In this document: piece by piece, positions 1 through 9,779 of the stretch
Numbering within the stretch: position 1 is the stretch's first letter
How the letters are laid out: every line of letters begins with the position of its first letter
NCBI GenBank assembly: GCA_024516035.1
Contig: CM044961.1
Coordinates: 13,833,398-13,897,397, forward strand
Source of the DNA: Bactericera cockerelli
Lineage: Eukaryota > Arthropoda > Insecta > Hemiptera > Triozidae
DNA: 64,000 bases
Direction of reading: 5' to 3'
Program-made: the position numbers and the translations under genes
The notes under the pieces: generated by a model
The model's input: the letters and a program-made list of their open reading frames with translations, nothing else
Databases searched by the model: none
Told to the model about the DNA's origin: nothing

Positions 1-283
1 CCTCACTAGATAAACTCTACCGTCCGACTCACGGAGATTGCTGACTCACAATTCTCACGCAGAACAATGCGAGCTATTGTTTTCTTCTTACTGTAAGATA
101 ACGCTTCTATGATTTTATCTTTCTAGCTTGGCTTCGAAACCAAGTAATCCTATATACTATTATTCCATATACCTATGAATTATTGAACTTATATTTCTAA
201 TTATTTCTTTGAACGTGCAAATTTACTAGCTCTATTTACTGATATATTTATTTAATTTTAATTGATACGTATTTTAATATTAA
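1..283 (+). other. Leader of the LTR retrotransposon
   Basis: This is AT-rich, non-coding sequence between the unseen 5' LTR and the gag frame. It does not resemble the putative 3' LTR (7808-8034), so it is internal leader rather than LTR. No clear tRNA primer-binding site was recognised. The TAA at 281-283 is the last in-frame stop before gag. Confidence 0.5.
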
Positions 284-502
284 GCCACAACGGCTTCCCG
301 CACTCGTTCCCTCGAGTCTCTGCACGAGGACGAGGAGGCAGATTATTTATTTCCTTTACGTTCACTAGGGGAATCGACCCCCAGTGCTAGTGTACTTAAT
401 CTCGAACAGACATTAAATCAGTTCTTTCTGGATCAAAAAACCAGAAAACGCTTTGGTAATCCTAATAATAATTTAAGACAAACTAGACCAACAAATACCA
501 AT

Positions 503-1582
503 ATGCCGGAATTAAAACCAGAATACCTAAAAATGGTACCCGAGTTCTCAGGTGAACCTGAACTCCTACCCAGGTTCATTAGTACATGCGAAAAACTAGT
601 TACTAAATTTTACAACTCGGCTGACCCAGCCGATTTTCAAAACGATTATTTGATGGATTCGATCCTTGCTAAAGTCACGGGCGAAGCCCAAAAGAATATT
701 AGTAGTTGCATACTAAACACATGGAATGACCTTAAGACGGCACTCCTTAATACGTACTCCGATAAGCGGGATGTACATACACTCGCTATCGAGATGTGCA
801 ACATGAAACAACAGAGTGAAAGTGTTTTTGATTTTTATAATAACATTCAAAACATAGTTAATCTTCAAATAAGCTACATAACTAACCATAATCTTGCGGG
901 CAATGAACACCTTAAGAAATTTATTTCTGACCTTGCCTTACGCACTCTTCTACGTGGCATTAAAGAGCCACTTGGATCCTTGATGCGGACGAAGAACCCC
1001 AAGGATATGAATGAGGCACTAAATATCCTCATAAATGATTTCCAAATAGACACTTCTTCCACAAGAAGCAACAACTACCAACAGAGGGACACCAAACACT
1101 ACACTCCGCCTATGATGAAAGGCACAAGTTATCACAACAACGGACGTCAGAACAGTCCCCAATACTCAGGTTGGAATCAAGGCCAGCAAAAACCTTTTAA
1201 CAAACCGTTCAACTCTAATAACAACAACAATTGGAGAAACAACAACAACAATTTCAACAACAACTGGAAAAACAACAACAATAACAACAACAACAACCAA
1301 CAAAACTCATGGAGATCAAACAACGGTCACAACCAAAATGTATGGGCAAAACCAACAAACCAACCCCTTCCGAAACCAACACCAATGAGTACTACTACCA
1401 GGAATTCAAGAAACCATCATAACATCGAATTAGACCCTAATCAATATGTGGACTACTCAGTTGCAAACCAAGAAGAACCTTACGAAGAAAGAGCAGAAAT
1501 TGAACAAGGCCCCCAGGAAATTGAAGAAGAAGAAGACCCTGGAAATTTTTGCATGCCAGCCTCGGAGACGGAACACTACTAA
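503..1582 (+). CDS. gag: Gag-like capsid polyprotein of errantivirus-like element
   Basis: The 359-residue protein is the structural polyprotein that would package element RNA in the cytoplasm. The N-terminal half (about residues 1-190) is a helical capsid-like region, and the middle (about 225-275) is extremely Asn/Gln-rich. No CX2CX4HX4C zinc knuckle is present, which is usual for errantiviral Gag. The C-terminus is acidic. The first ATG of the frame is at 503, but the frame is open upstream to 284 with no stop and no ATG, so the protein may start earlier at a non-AUG codon or on a spliced leader. It overlaps pol in the -1 frame, with a slippery heptamer at 1543-1549. The assignment is inferred from position and composition rather than from a strong motif. 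Confidence 0.82.
   Translation: MPELKPEYLKMVPEFSGEPELLPRFISTCEKLVTKFYNSADPADFQNDYLMDSILAKVTGEAQKNISSCILNTWNDLKTALLNTYSDKRDVHTLAIEMCNMKQQSESVFDFYNNIQNIVNLQISYITNHNLAGNEHLKKFISDLALRTLLRGIKEPLGSLMRTKNPKDMNEALNILINDFQIDTSSTRSNNYQQRDTKHYTPPMMKGTSYHNNGRQNSPQYSGWNQGQQKPFNKPFNSNNNNNWRNNNNNFNNNWKNNNNNNNNNQQNSWRSNNGHNQNVWAKPTNQPLPKPTPMSTTTRNSRNHHNIELDPNQYVDYSVANQEEPYEERAEIEQGPQEIEEEEDPGNFCMPASETEHY
1543..1549 (+). promoter_or_regulatory. Candidate -1 ribosomal frameshift site (AAATTTT)
   Basis: The heptamer reads A AAT TTT in the gag frame and so fits the X XXY YYZ slippery pattern. A -1 slip here moves ribosomes from gag into the pol frame, which has no usable ATG (its open stretch begins at TTG 1549). 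Gag continues only 33 nt further to its stop at 1580-1582. No downstream pseudoknot was worked out. Confidence 0.6.
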
Positions 1583-4260
1583 ACCTAACAAACTCGGAAA
1601 ACAAACTCCCTTATTTTATTGTGCCGAAATATAACTTTCGCGTTCTTATCGACACAGGGAGTACACGCTCTTTTATGAAACCTAATTTAGCACAAAAATA
1701 TTTTAATAAATCTATAAGAAAAGATCCATTTTTAATCTGTACAGCCCATGGAAAAAGTGAAATTCAATACAGCATTACCATACCAGCATTCGACATATTT
1801 AGAAGCAGCAAAACTGTCAAATTTCATCTTTTTGACTTCCACGACTTCTTTGACTGCTTAATCGGAATGGACACCCTGGAAAAAATGAAGTTATGTGTAG
1901 ACATTCCAAATAATGTAATAAAAAATGAAACAACATCTATCAAACTACAATTCAGAGAAGGCAATTCAGGACTCAATGAAATCGAAATTCAACCAAGATG
2001 TGAACAAGTGATCGAACTGAAAGTAACAAATAAAGAAGATTGTGAAGCCCTATTTCCACAAATGAAAATTGGACAATGCTCAATAGAGGAAGGCATAGTA
2101 TGTGTGAAGAACGGAAAAGTCCTTTGCACCATTCAAAACCCAACCGATAAAATTGTTAAAATACGGTATAAACCGTTTACCCTGAAGACTTTTAACGAAA
2201 ACTTTCAAACTATAGAATTCGGCAATTTAAACAACATAACGACAAACCAGATGTTCGATTTTACCAAACTAAGAACCAGTCACTTGAATATAGAAGAAAA
2301 AAATAAACTTGAACAATTAATATCACAATACACTGAAGTTTTCCATCAAGAAGGCAAACCACTCACGTTCTACAACCAAGTCAAACATAAAATTATCACA
2401 ACCGATGAAATCCCTGTTCATTCTAAAATGTACAGATATCCCTATGTTCATAGAGAAGAAGTAAAAAACCAACTACAAAAAATGCTTGAACAAAATATAA
2501 TAAGACCATCCCAATCACCATGGTCATCCCCAATATGGGTCGTCCCTAAAAAGACCGACGCCTCAGGAAAAAAGAAGTGGCGAATCGTAGTAGATTATAA
2601 AGGCTTAAACTCAAAAACAATTTCAGATAAATATCCCATCCCAAACATTGAAGACATTCTGGACAAACTTGGCAGATGTCAATACTTTACTACCCTCGAT
2701 TTGGCGAGCGGCTATCACCAAGTTGAGATGGATGAAGACAGCATTCAGAAAACAGCGTTTTCCACAGAAAGAGGCCATTGGGAATTCCTCCGACTACCTT
2801 TTGGACTAACAAACGCACCAGCAACCTTTCAACGTGCAATGGACAACGTACTAAGTGGCCTTATCAACTCATGCTGCTTAGTATACCTTGATGACATAAT
2901 CGTGTACAGTACGAGTCTCACTGAACATATAAACAACCTCAGAAAAGTCTTTGAACGACTCAAACAGTTCAACCTTAGAGTACAACCAGACAAATGTGAA
3001 TTTCTCTGCAAAGAAGTATCCTTCCTAGGACATATAATAACACCAGACGGAATAAAACCCAATCCAAACAAAATACAAGCCATAAAAAACTTTCCAATTC
3101 CAAAAACAAGAAAACAAATTAAAAGATTCCTTGGACTGATAGGTTACTATAGGAAGTTTATCAAAGACCTCGCAAAAATTACCAAACCTTTCTCTAAAAG
3201 ACTGAAAAAAGACGCCGCCATGAACCTTGATGACCCCGAATATAAAGAAGCATTTGAACTCTGCAAAAACATTTTGACAAATGACCCCATATTACAATAT
3301 CCAGATTTCCATCAACCGTTCCTTCTTACCACAGACGCAAGCAATTATGCAATTGGAGCCGTACTCTCACAAGGCAAAATTGGACAAGATCTTCCAGTAG
3401 CATATGCAAGCAGAACACTAAATGAATCTGAACAAAACTATTCAACCATAGAAAAAGAAATGCTCGCTATCATCTGGGCCACAAAATACTTCCGACCATA
3501 CCTCTACGGAAGAAAGTTCACAATAATCACCGACCACAAACCCTTACAGTGGTTATACTCCGTAAAAGATCCTGGCTCCAAAATAATTCGTTGGAGACTG
3601 AAAATGGAAGAATACGAATTCAATATAGTATACAAAAAAGGCGTGATGAACACTAACGCAGATGCTCTATCCCGAATAGAACTCAACAACAACGAAGGCG
3701 AATCTCCCCGACCAGGAACCAGTGGACAGACTATACCAATACCTGATTATGATGACGATCTAGAATCTATCATTCCACAGATATCAGAAGACATGGACAT
3801 CGATATAGACCTCAACGAACTAATCAATAACGCTGCAAACAACTTTGGTATAAATGACGATACAAATCAGACAGTTCACTCGAGCGAACAAAACCCGACT
3901 GTCGGCATGCCTATCAGCGAATCTCCCGTCAACCAAGGAGCTAACCAAGTTATAATATCATCAGTCCATCATTCGAAAGCACAAGTGACTCATAAGAACA
4001 ACCTACACGGAAACAAAATGAGATATTTCGTACAACTCGACCAGCAACGCGAAGGCCTGGATATCCAAGATTTTATCAACACTTATGTTGCACCCAACGC
4101 ACCGTACCACTTTTACTTCGACAATGACCCCGAAGGAAGATTATACAAACTAATGTCAGTGGTATTACAAAATCATTATCAGAACTCGAACCTAAAATTT
4201 ACAAAATGTACAAAAATCTTCGAGATATTGAAGACGACCATGAAAAAGAAAATATCGTGA
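1549..4260 (+). CDS. pol: Pol polyprotein: protease, reverse transcriptase, RNase H (integrase split off)
   Basis: About 903 codons encode the replication enzymes. The aspartic protease motif LIDTGS lies at residues about 33-38. The RT has the WRIVVDY block, LDLASGYHQ, the LPFGLTNAPATFQ block and the catalytic YLDD at about residues 445-448. RNase H follows with TTDASNYAIGAVLS near 595 and TDHKPLQWL near 661. The element type is Ty3/gypsy. There is no ATG start; the reading begins at TTG, so expression as a Gag-Pol frameshift product is expected. The frame ends at 4260, before the integrase, which continues in the -1 frame from the overlapping stretch around 4140-4260. This is probably a disabling indel rather than programmed. 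The catalytic residues themselves look intact. Confidence 0.93.
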   Translation: MHASLGDGTLLNLTNSENKLPYFIVPKYNFRVLIDTGSTRSFMKPNLAQKYFNKSIRKDPFLICTAHGKSEIQYSITIPAFDIFRSSKTVKFHLFDFHDFFDCLIGMDTLEKMKLCVDIPNNVIKNETTSIKLQFREGNSGLNEIEIQPRCEQVIELKVTNKEDCEALFPQMKIGQCSIEEGIVCVKNGKVLCTIQNPTDKIVKIRYKPFTLKTFNENFQTIEFGNLNNITTNQMFDFTKLRTSHLNIEEKNKLEQLISQYTEVFHQEGKPLTFYNQVKHKIITTDEIPVHSKMYRYPYVHREEVKNQLQKMLEQNIIRPSQSPWSSPIWVVPKKTDASGKKKWRIVVDYKGLNSKTISDKYPIPNIEDILDKLGRCQYFTTLDLASGYHQVEMDEDSIQKTAFSTERGHWEFLRLPFGLTNAPATFQRAMDNVLSGLINSCCLVYLDDIIVYSTSLTEHINNLRKVFERLKQFNLRVQPDKCEFLCKEVSFLGHIITPDGIKPNPNKIQAIKNFPIPKTRKQIKRFLGLIGYYRKFIKDLAKITKPFSKRLKKDAAMNLDDPEYKEAFELCKNILTNDPILQYPDFHQPFLLTTDASNYAIGAVLSQGKIGQDLPVAYASRTLNESEQNYSTIEKEMLAIIWATKYFRPYLYGRKFTIITDHKPLQWLYSVKDPGSKIIRWRLKMEEYEFNIVYKKGVMNTNADALSRIELNNNEGESPRPGTSGQTIPIPDYDDDLESIIPQISEDMDIDIDLNELINNAANNFGINDDTNQTVHSSEQNPTVGMPISESPVNQGANQVIISSVHHSKAQVTHKNNLHGNKMRYFVQLDQQREGLDIQDFINTYVAPNAPYHFYFDNDPEGRLYKLMSVVLQNHYQNSNLKFTKCTKIFEILKTTMKKKIS

Positions 4261-5318
4261 CATCGTTCCACGAAGGAATAACAAACCATCGCGGAATCGA
4301 CGAAATTGAAAAATGCATTAAACAATCATACTACTGGCCTAATATACGTAAAACCGTTCAAAATGTTATCAATAGATGCGAAATCTGTCAAACGGCAAAA
4401 TACGACAGAAACCCAATTAAACCGAAATTTAACATCACCCCCACTGCAGTACGCCCATTTCAGATTGTACATATCGACAGTATTTCCCTAGAAACTAAGA
4501 AATTTCTCTCTATTGTGGACTCATTTTCAAAATACGCTCAAATGTACCCACTAGAATGCAATCAAGCAGTAGTAATTGCTCACAACCTACTAAAATACTT
4601 CACACATCATGGTGTACCTGACATGATTATATCCGACAATGGTGGTGAATTCAACAACAATGTTATTAAAGAACTGTTGGAGATACACAAGGTAAACTTA
4701 CATTTCATCAGCTCCCAACATCCGGAATCCAACGGAATAGCAGAAAGGTTTCATTCAACAATAGTGGAACACATCACCATTATGAACAACAGAAGGGAAT
4801 TCAAAGAAGATCACATCACCTTCAAGGTACTCTACGCAGTTTTAGCGTACAATAATACCATCCACTCTGCTCACAATATGAAACCCATAGAAATCGTTAA
4901 TGGACATCTTTGTAACACTAACCCCTTTAACGTAGATTTAACAAAACAGATAGTGTCAAACTATGTAAATGATCATAAAGAGAGAACCAAATTCCTGTAT
5001 CAAGACATAAACACAAAGCTTCAAACCTACAAAGAACAAAACATTGCCAAAGCAAATAAAAATAGACATGATCCTCCAGAAATTCCTACAGAAGTCTTCG
5101 TTCATAATAGACAAAAACAAGCTAAAACGAAAAACAAATACAAAAAAGAACAAATCACAAGCATAAACAAAGAACGACAAACAGCAAATATAATTCCTTC
5201 ACACCACAATACTAAACAGAAAATTCATCTCGCTAACATAAAGAGACCAAAACGTATCACCCGACCTGTTTCAGATGCAGTACCATCGCCATCAGACCCG
5301 GACTCCCCTACATCATAA
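4206..5318 (+). CDS. Integrase part of pol, in a shifted frame
   Basis: The 370-codon frame carries the retroviral-type integrase that inserts element DNA. The zinc-binding N-terminus (HRGIDEIEKC ... CEICQTAK) is followed by the DDE core: VHIDSIS, then IISDNGGEF, then PESNGIAERFHS. The C-terminus is basic. The frame is open upstream of the ATG at 4206 into the end of pol, so this is the continuation of Pol after a 1-nt frame change, not an independent gene. No canonical slippery heptamer is seen in the overlap; G AAA AAG at 4242-4248 is the closest. It ends at 5318, just after a possible env splice acceptor. Confidence 0.9.
   Translation: MYKNLRDIEDDHEKENIVTSFHEGITNHRGIDEIEKCIKQSYYWPNIRKTVQNVINRCEICQTAKYDRNPIKPKFNITPTAVRPFQIVHIDSISLETKKFLSIVDSFSKYAQMYPLECNQAVVIAHNLLKYFTHHGVPDMIISDNGGEFNNNVIKELLEIHKVNLHFISSQHPESNGIAERFHSTIVEHITIMNNRREFKEDHITFKVLYAVLAYNNTIHSAHNMKPIEIVNGHLCNTNPFNVDLTKQIVSNYVNDHKERTKFLYQDINTKLQTYKEQNIAKANKNRHDPPEIPTEVFVHNRQKQAKTKNKYKKEQITSINKERQTANIIPSHHNTKQKIHLANIKRPKRITRPVSDAVPSPSDPDSPTS
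5260..5275 (+). promoter_or_regulatory. Possible env splice acceptor
   Basis: A pyrimidine-containing run ending CTGTTTCAG at 5274 lies at the end of the integrase frame and just before the open env frame, which has no ATG of its own at its start. Errantiviruses make env from a spliced RNA. The assignment comes from position and consensus only. Confidence 0.35.
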
Positions 5319-5898
5319 AGAACATCACAGAAAACCCAGGCGTTCTACCCATTAATCTTGGGAACGCAAAACTACAGAAAACATCACATACAATCGTACA
5401 CTACTACAATTTGCAACCGATCCTAGACGAGCTGAACGATCTCAATAAACAATACGACAACCTTCTAGCAACTAAAACAAATAACAGTATTTCAGAAAAT
5501 TACGACAAAATTATAAACCATCTGAAGATCACAATCATCAACAAACTCAATACAATTAACTTCAACCTTCCACAGACGAGGAACAAAAGATCCCTCTTCC
5601 CACACATTGGATCATTATTAAAAACTATCACGGGCAACCTCGATGAAGAAGATGGGACAAGATTCAGAAAGATAATAAATGATATAGAAACAAATGGACA
5701 AAACCTACAACAACAAATGAATTTGCAATATACACTGAATACAGAAACCATTAAAAGATTCGAACTCACAATCAAGAATGTAGAACACAACGAAGAACTA
5801 CTCGCTCAAAGAATAACAGAAATAGCCCAAATGACTGATAAAGGTCATGACCCTTTCATATTCATGGAACCAACATATAACCAATTGATTATTCTATA
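5276..5898 (+). pseudogene. env: Env glycoprotein, 5' segment (interrupted)
   Basis: This frame is open through 5411-5898 and upstream to about 5276 (overlapping the end of integrase). It carries an errantiviral Env N-terminal region, then RNKR, a furin-type cleavage site, followed directly by LFPHIGSLLKTITGNLDEED, a fusion-peptide-like stretch as in insect errantiviral and baculoviral F-type Env proteins. Helical, Gln/Asn-rich sequence follows. In the provirus Env would be a membrane fusion protein. The frame is broken at 5899 by a transposon insertion. There is no in-frame ATG at the beginning, consistent with a start supplied by a spliced leader. Confidence 0.82.
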
Positions 5899-6582
5899 CA
5901 GGGTGTTTCAGAAAAGTGTGCATTAATTTAAACCACGTATTTTATGTACCATTTTAGGGGGGGTCAACTCTATAACAAAATGGGCGAAAGTGCTTCATAA
6001 GGGAGATACACATCTCTAAAGGTTCTTTAAAAAAAAAAATATGTACCATTTTTTATGAAAATCTTGGGCTTTATTTTCCAACTAAATACCGGCTGAAATC
6101 ATCCCAAAATCAACACAATCTTAAAGGACCGTTCACAACGAAGGCATAATGAAAAATCATCAATTTCAAATTTGAGGCACTTGTCTTGTTTTTAGAGAAA
6201 AGTTATTCCGACCTTATCCGTGTAAAATAACATGGTTATTCATTTGGCGAAAACAAAATTCAAATTCGATTAACCACCAAAAAAGTATGGCCTATTTTCT
6301 TTAAGTTAACTCCCCTGTGGCCGTCCCTGAAAGTGCAATGACCTCAATTCTCACATCAAAATAACAACGTCATCTTGTATTGGGAGTCAATTTTTTTCCG
6401 CGTTTCAATAACTCTAACAGGTAAGGCGTAATTCAAAATCTAAGATTTTTTTAAAGAACCTTTAGAGATGTGTATCTCCCTTATGAAGTACTTTCGCCCA
6501 TTTTGTTATAGAGTTGACCCCCCCTAAAATAGTACATAAAATACGTGGTTAAAATTAATGCACACTTTTCTGAAACACCCTG
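5899..6582. mobile_element. 684-bp TIR element (Tc1/mariner-type MITE) inside env
   Basis: The element runs from CAGGGTGTTTCAG to its reverse complement, and its terminal inverted repeats extend for about 130 bp with only a few mismatches. It is flanked by TA (5897-5898 and 6583-6584). A 2-bp TA duplication, rather than the also possible TATA, is favoured because only it leaves the two env parts in the same reading frame. The TA target fits Tc1/mariner. No transposase frame is present, so it is non-autonomous. Confidence 0.85.
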
Positions 6583-6584
6583 TA

Positions 6585-6944
6585 TAATAACCTTTATAAT
6601 ATCCTACAAGAAATAGAAAATTCGCTCACATTTTGCCAAACCAAAACTTTCCACCCTAGGATTTTAAGATTTGAAGAACTCCAAATCGAACTAAACAAAC
6701 TAGAGTCCCTCCATAAAGGACAAATTCCAATTAGAAACAAAAGCTTATCAGAATTACAAACACTTATCGATGTATCATGCAAAGTAAAAAACCATAAAAT
6801 AATTTACTTCCTATCTTTTCCTATAAATTTTGACACTGACTTTAACCTCTACTTTTTATTACCAATTCCTACCCTTAACAACCTTGTATTTACAACGATC
6901 CTCCCTAAAAATAAATATCTCTTAAAGTCTGACAGAACCATTAA
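6585..6944 (+). pseudogene. env: Env glycoprotein, middle segment
   Basis: An open stretch of about 118 codons between the two inserted transposons continues Env. Leu/Asn-rich sequence includes a Cys followed about 50 residues later by a conserved-looking hydrophobic block (YFLSFPI). It has no start or stop of its own and is flanked by a TA duplication on the left and TTAA on the right. Confidence 0.78.
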
Positions 6945-7115
6945 CACGTATGAGACAGCGTGCCCACCGGTGGGCACAGATAATGCTATAAATAATATAT
7001 TTTTGTACTCGCCCGTCCCAATTTTTTTTTGTTGTTGTCATATTTGGAACACATACCCTAATTTGAAGCCGTCCCAGCGTACAAACTATAGAAAATAGGA
7101 CCCGTCTCGTACGTG
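6945..7115. mobile_element. 171-bp TTAA-flanked MITE (piggyBac-type) inside env
   Basis: It is bounded by TTAA at 6941-6944 and 7116-7119, with terminal inverted repeats CACGTATGAGAC / GTCTCGTACGTG (one mismatch). TTAA duplication is the hallmark of piggyBac-superfamily transposition. It is too short to code. Element plus one TTAA is 175 bp, so it shifts the env frame; the downstream segment is in the frame expected if this insertion is subtracted. Confidence 0.85.
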
Positions 7116-7119
7116 TTAA

Positions 7120-7798
7120 GCCTTTAAAAGAAATGTGTGCCTCAAATAACCCAATTCAATGTTTTTCTAATAATTTAGATCATAGCAACCCTGATGAATG
7201 TGAAACACAAATTTTGCAAGCTAAACAATTGACTAACTGTCAATACTCTGAACTAGAGGTGGAGGGGAATTACATTGATTACATAGCAGAAATCAACCAA
7301 TATTTGGTAGTCTTCTCAAAACTAGACATTCTTAAACTTGATTTAGATACGGGTTTAGAAACGAAAGAATTACAAGGAATTTTCCTAATAGAATTGACAA
7401 ATGGAAAATTAATCTATAGAGATGAACTTTTGGACTTTCAACAAGTTTCTTCTGGAAAACCATTCATTTTAAACAATATAAATGTAAATATAACTAAATT
7501 CTCTGATATTCAGATCAAATTGAAAAACCTTCGTCTTGATGATATTCAACTGAACCAAATAATACCCAAAGCAAAGACACCCGAGAAAATTTACAATTGG
7601 AGACTTGTTGAATGGCCCTACCTAATTTTAATTGTATTTATGTTAGTTTTAAGTTTAGTTATAAGAACGTATTTCTGTGTAATATTTGAAAAATTGTGGA
7701 AAGCAAAACCAATTAACAATCCTATATCAAATTCGGTAAACATTAACTTAGAAGAATTGCATCCAAAAATCAGTCTCCCAGAGGGAGCCAAAATCTAA
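7120..7798 (+). pseudogene. env: Env glycoprotein, 3' segment with membrane anchor
   Basis: This carries the C-terminal part of Env. The first ATG after the insertion is at 7133, but the sequence is really the continuation of the interrupted gene. Several Cys lie in the first 50 residues (SNNPIQCFS, NPDECETQ, LTNCQYSE), followed by a beta-rich region and one membrane segment (YLILIVFMLVLSLVI) near codons 160-176. A short basic cytoplasmic tail ends at 7798. The polypurine tract follows immediately. Confidence 0.85.
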
Positions 7799-7799
7799 C

Positions 7800-7810
7800 G
7801 GTGGAGGAGT
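7800..7810 (+). other. Polypurine tract next to 3' LTR
   Basis: GGTGGAGGAGT follows the env stop with almost no gap, as in Ty3/gypsy errantiviruses where plus-strand DNA synthesis is primed here. The LTR probably begins at AGTAAC (about 7808). Confidence 0.6.
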
Positions 7811-8034
7811 AACAGCACCCAAAAGTGCTGACTTTCAATAATATATTACCTATCATCCTCTCATTGTTTTAGTTCTTAAGTTAGTCTTAGAGTTGCCAGT
7901 GCATCGAGCACACGTAATATCTATTCTTTTTATATTAATAAACTTCTAGTATTTAATCTTAATAATTATATTTGTTCTTATTTAAAATAATAAACCTTTT
8001 TAAAAAGCCCTTCCTAGGCTTCACTCTTGTAATT
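7808..8034 (+). repeat. Putative 3' LTR (about 227 bp)
   Basis: It begins AGTAAC right after the polypurine tract and ends in GTAATT just before TACATA. Errantiviral LTRs often begin AGTxA and end AATT, and integrate at TACATA- or TATATA-like sites. Two AATAAA signals (7937-7942, 7989-7994) could direct polyadenylation. No second LTR is inside the window to confirm the ends. Confidence 0.6.
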
Positions 8035-8078
8035 TACATACACACATACATACACACATACAGACAGCTTTCTTTTAT
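8035..8078. repeat. TACA/CACA microsatellite at LTR junction
   Basis: TACATACACACATACATACACACATACAGACAG-type short-period repeat directly abuts the putative LTR end and probably was the integration target. Confidence 0.6.
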
Positions 8079-9777
8079 AGATATAGATTTACTTTGTACA
8101 TTGAGAAGTCATGAATTGGTTATATTTTATGATACTATTCATAGTACGTTGGGTGGAAGAGATTGCCATGGGCAATAACCCCGCCCTTTAGTTACGATAT
8201 CTGTATACAGAATATAGGAGTGATGGCGAGTGCTACTTGACGAGCGCTCACCTACCGGCGAGCTTAATTATATTGTATGTATTATTGTATTTTCTTTTTT
8301 GTTTTTGTTTTTTCTTGTTTATATTATTATCCATTTTTTCTCATTATTTGTTTGTATTTAGTCCTTTTAATAAAGCAGTCAATAATAATAGTATGTACTA
8401 AGGAACCGATCTTCATGTCCCTCAATGCGAATGCACCGCCCCTGATCTCACACCACCTCGACATCATCATCTATAACCACCTCACAATGTCCTCCCCACA
8501 CCACACCACCACCGCACACACCATTAATGAGTCACAATTTGGCGCACTGCCGAGAGAAAGTCTCAAATGACTAGGTTGCCTGCTTGTCACATGCAATTGC
8601 CTTTGCTGTCGCTACAAAGGTCAATTTTACCTTTACATGTTTTTTTCCTGACGATTTTCTGAATGTCAGTCAACTTTTTTAGTTAGAAATAAAGATTTAC
8701 CTATCCAATTACTTTGGTATGGGAAATATCATTAACATTATTTTCTCTGGTAGTCGTAAATTTCTTTAGAAACTTTCGCCCTGGAGTGGACTTGAACTAA
8801 CTTAATTCTGTTACAGAGGTGATATTGTCTGCACTGAAATATTCTTTTTTCTTTCGATTGTCGAAATCGGAAGCTTTAATACTCTACTCTAAAGAGAAAG
8901 TGTGATCGATTGAAATATTTTTTTTCCCAGCTAGTCATCTTCAGATCAGTGAGCTCTTACACCTTACTTGGACAAAAGGAGATTCTTTTCCACCCAACCT
9001 TTCCTTCTTTCTAATTCACTTCAGTGACTCTGATCTTAGTGTAAATCTGATAAGTACCTAGTTCTTTATGAATAACTACATTATTTTTACACGAAAGTTC
9101 TTATTTATATAAAAAAAAGTATAGGTATTTTAAATAGTAAATTTTACAGTAGTTACTAACGAAACGAAAGAGTTCGAAGATAAAAATCATTTCAGCAAAA
9201 CTTCGAAGTGGAGCCTTATAAATTTTATATTTATGCGTTTTCAAATTCCCAGGACATTTAGAACTATCCTGAAGTTTATTTTATTCAGGTCAATAAAATT
9301 CTCCTCGGCTCCTCACTAGATTTCCAAGATAGAAGTAAGGATGGGCTTCTCGCTCCATGGAAGTTAAATTTTTAATGTAGCTAGCTACTTGCTTATGGTG
9401 TTTTTTAGTACCTATTTGACTTCTTGGTCTCCTTTGAACTTGACTTGTTAACAGATCTTTTGACCTTTCACAATTTAATTTTTTTTTATTTATCATTAAT
9501 GTGTTGTCTACTTTGTGTTGAAAGCCCACACTAGAATTATATACAAAAGCATACAAAGTGAAATTCTAGGTACACATGGACCTACTACTTATAGGTGTCT
9601 TTACTGTCTGATTATTATACTATATAGCTACAGTCATAACTCCATTACTGGTACCATTTAGACTGATTCTCTCCCCCATATCTCCACCTCTGGTATAGAC
9701 CACATAGGCATTTTAATTACTAAACCCTCATCCTACTTATTCACTCTACATCTCTCTTTCCTTCATTTGTCCTTAAT
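8079..9777. other. Gene-free region with a repeat fragment at 8224-8268
   Basis: No supported coding sequence. Bases 8224-8268 match the GAGCGCTC/CCGGCGAGCTT repeat also at 40041-40095 and 59138-59192. Short AT-rich reading frames here (for example around 8277-8570 and 9290-9556) show no recognisable domain. Confidence 0.5.
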
Positions 9778-9779
9778 TT

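Larger units (their letters stand above)
1..8034 (+). mobile_element. Errantivirus-like Ty3/gypsy LTR retrotransposon (5' LTR outside window)
   Basis: This is a vertebrate-retrovirus-like insect element with gag, pol and env in order on one strand. Gag is Asn-rich, Pol carries protease, RT, RNase H and integrase motifs, and Env has a furin-like site followed by a fusion-peptide-like stretch and a C-terminal membrane segment. That gene order with env is typical of insect errantiviruses. A purine-rich tract at about 7800-7810 precedes a putative 3' LTR ending near 8034 at TACATA, a target type known for this group. No copy of the 3' LTR is visible at the left edge, so the 5' LTR must lie before base 1. 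The copy is damaged: there is one frame change before integrase and two DNA transposons sit inside env. It is probably not autonomous. Confidence 0.92.

Noticed and set aside
1..250. 5' LTR at the left edge
   Set aside because: No similarity to the putative 3' LTR at 7808-8034; the region is internal leader.
8277..8570. 97-codon plus-strand frame
   Set aside because: AT-rich hydrophobic start and His/Thr-rich end, no domain, no homologous context.
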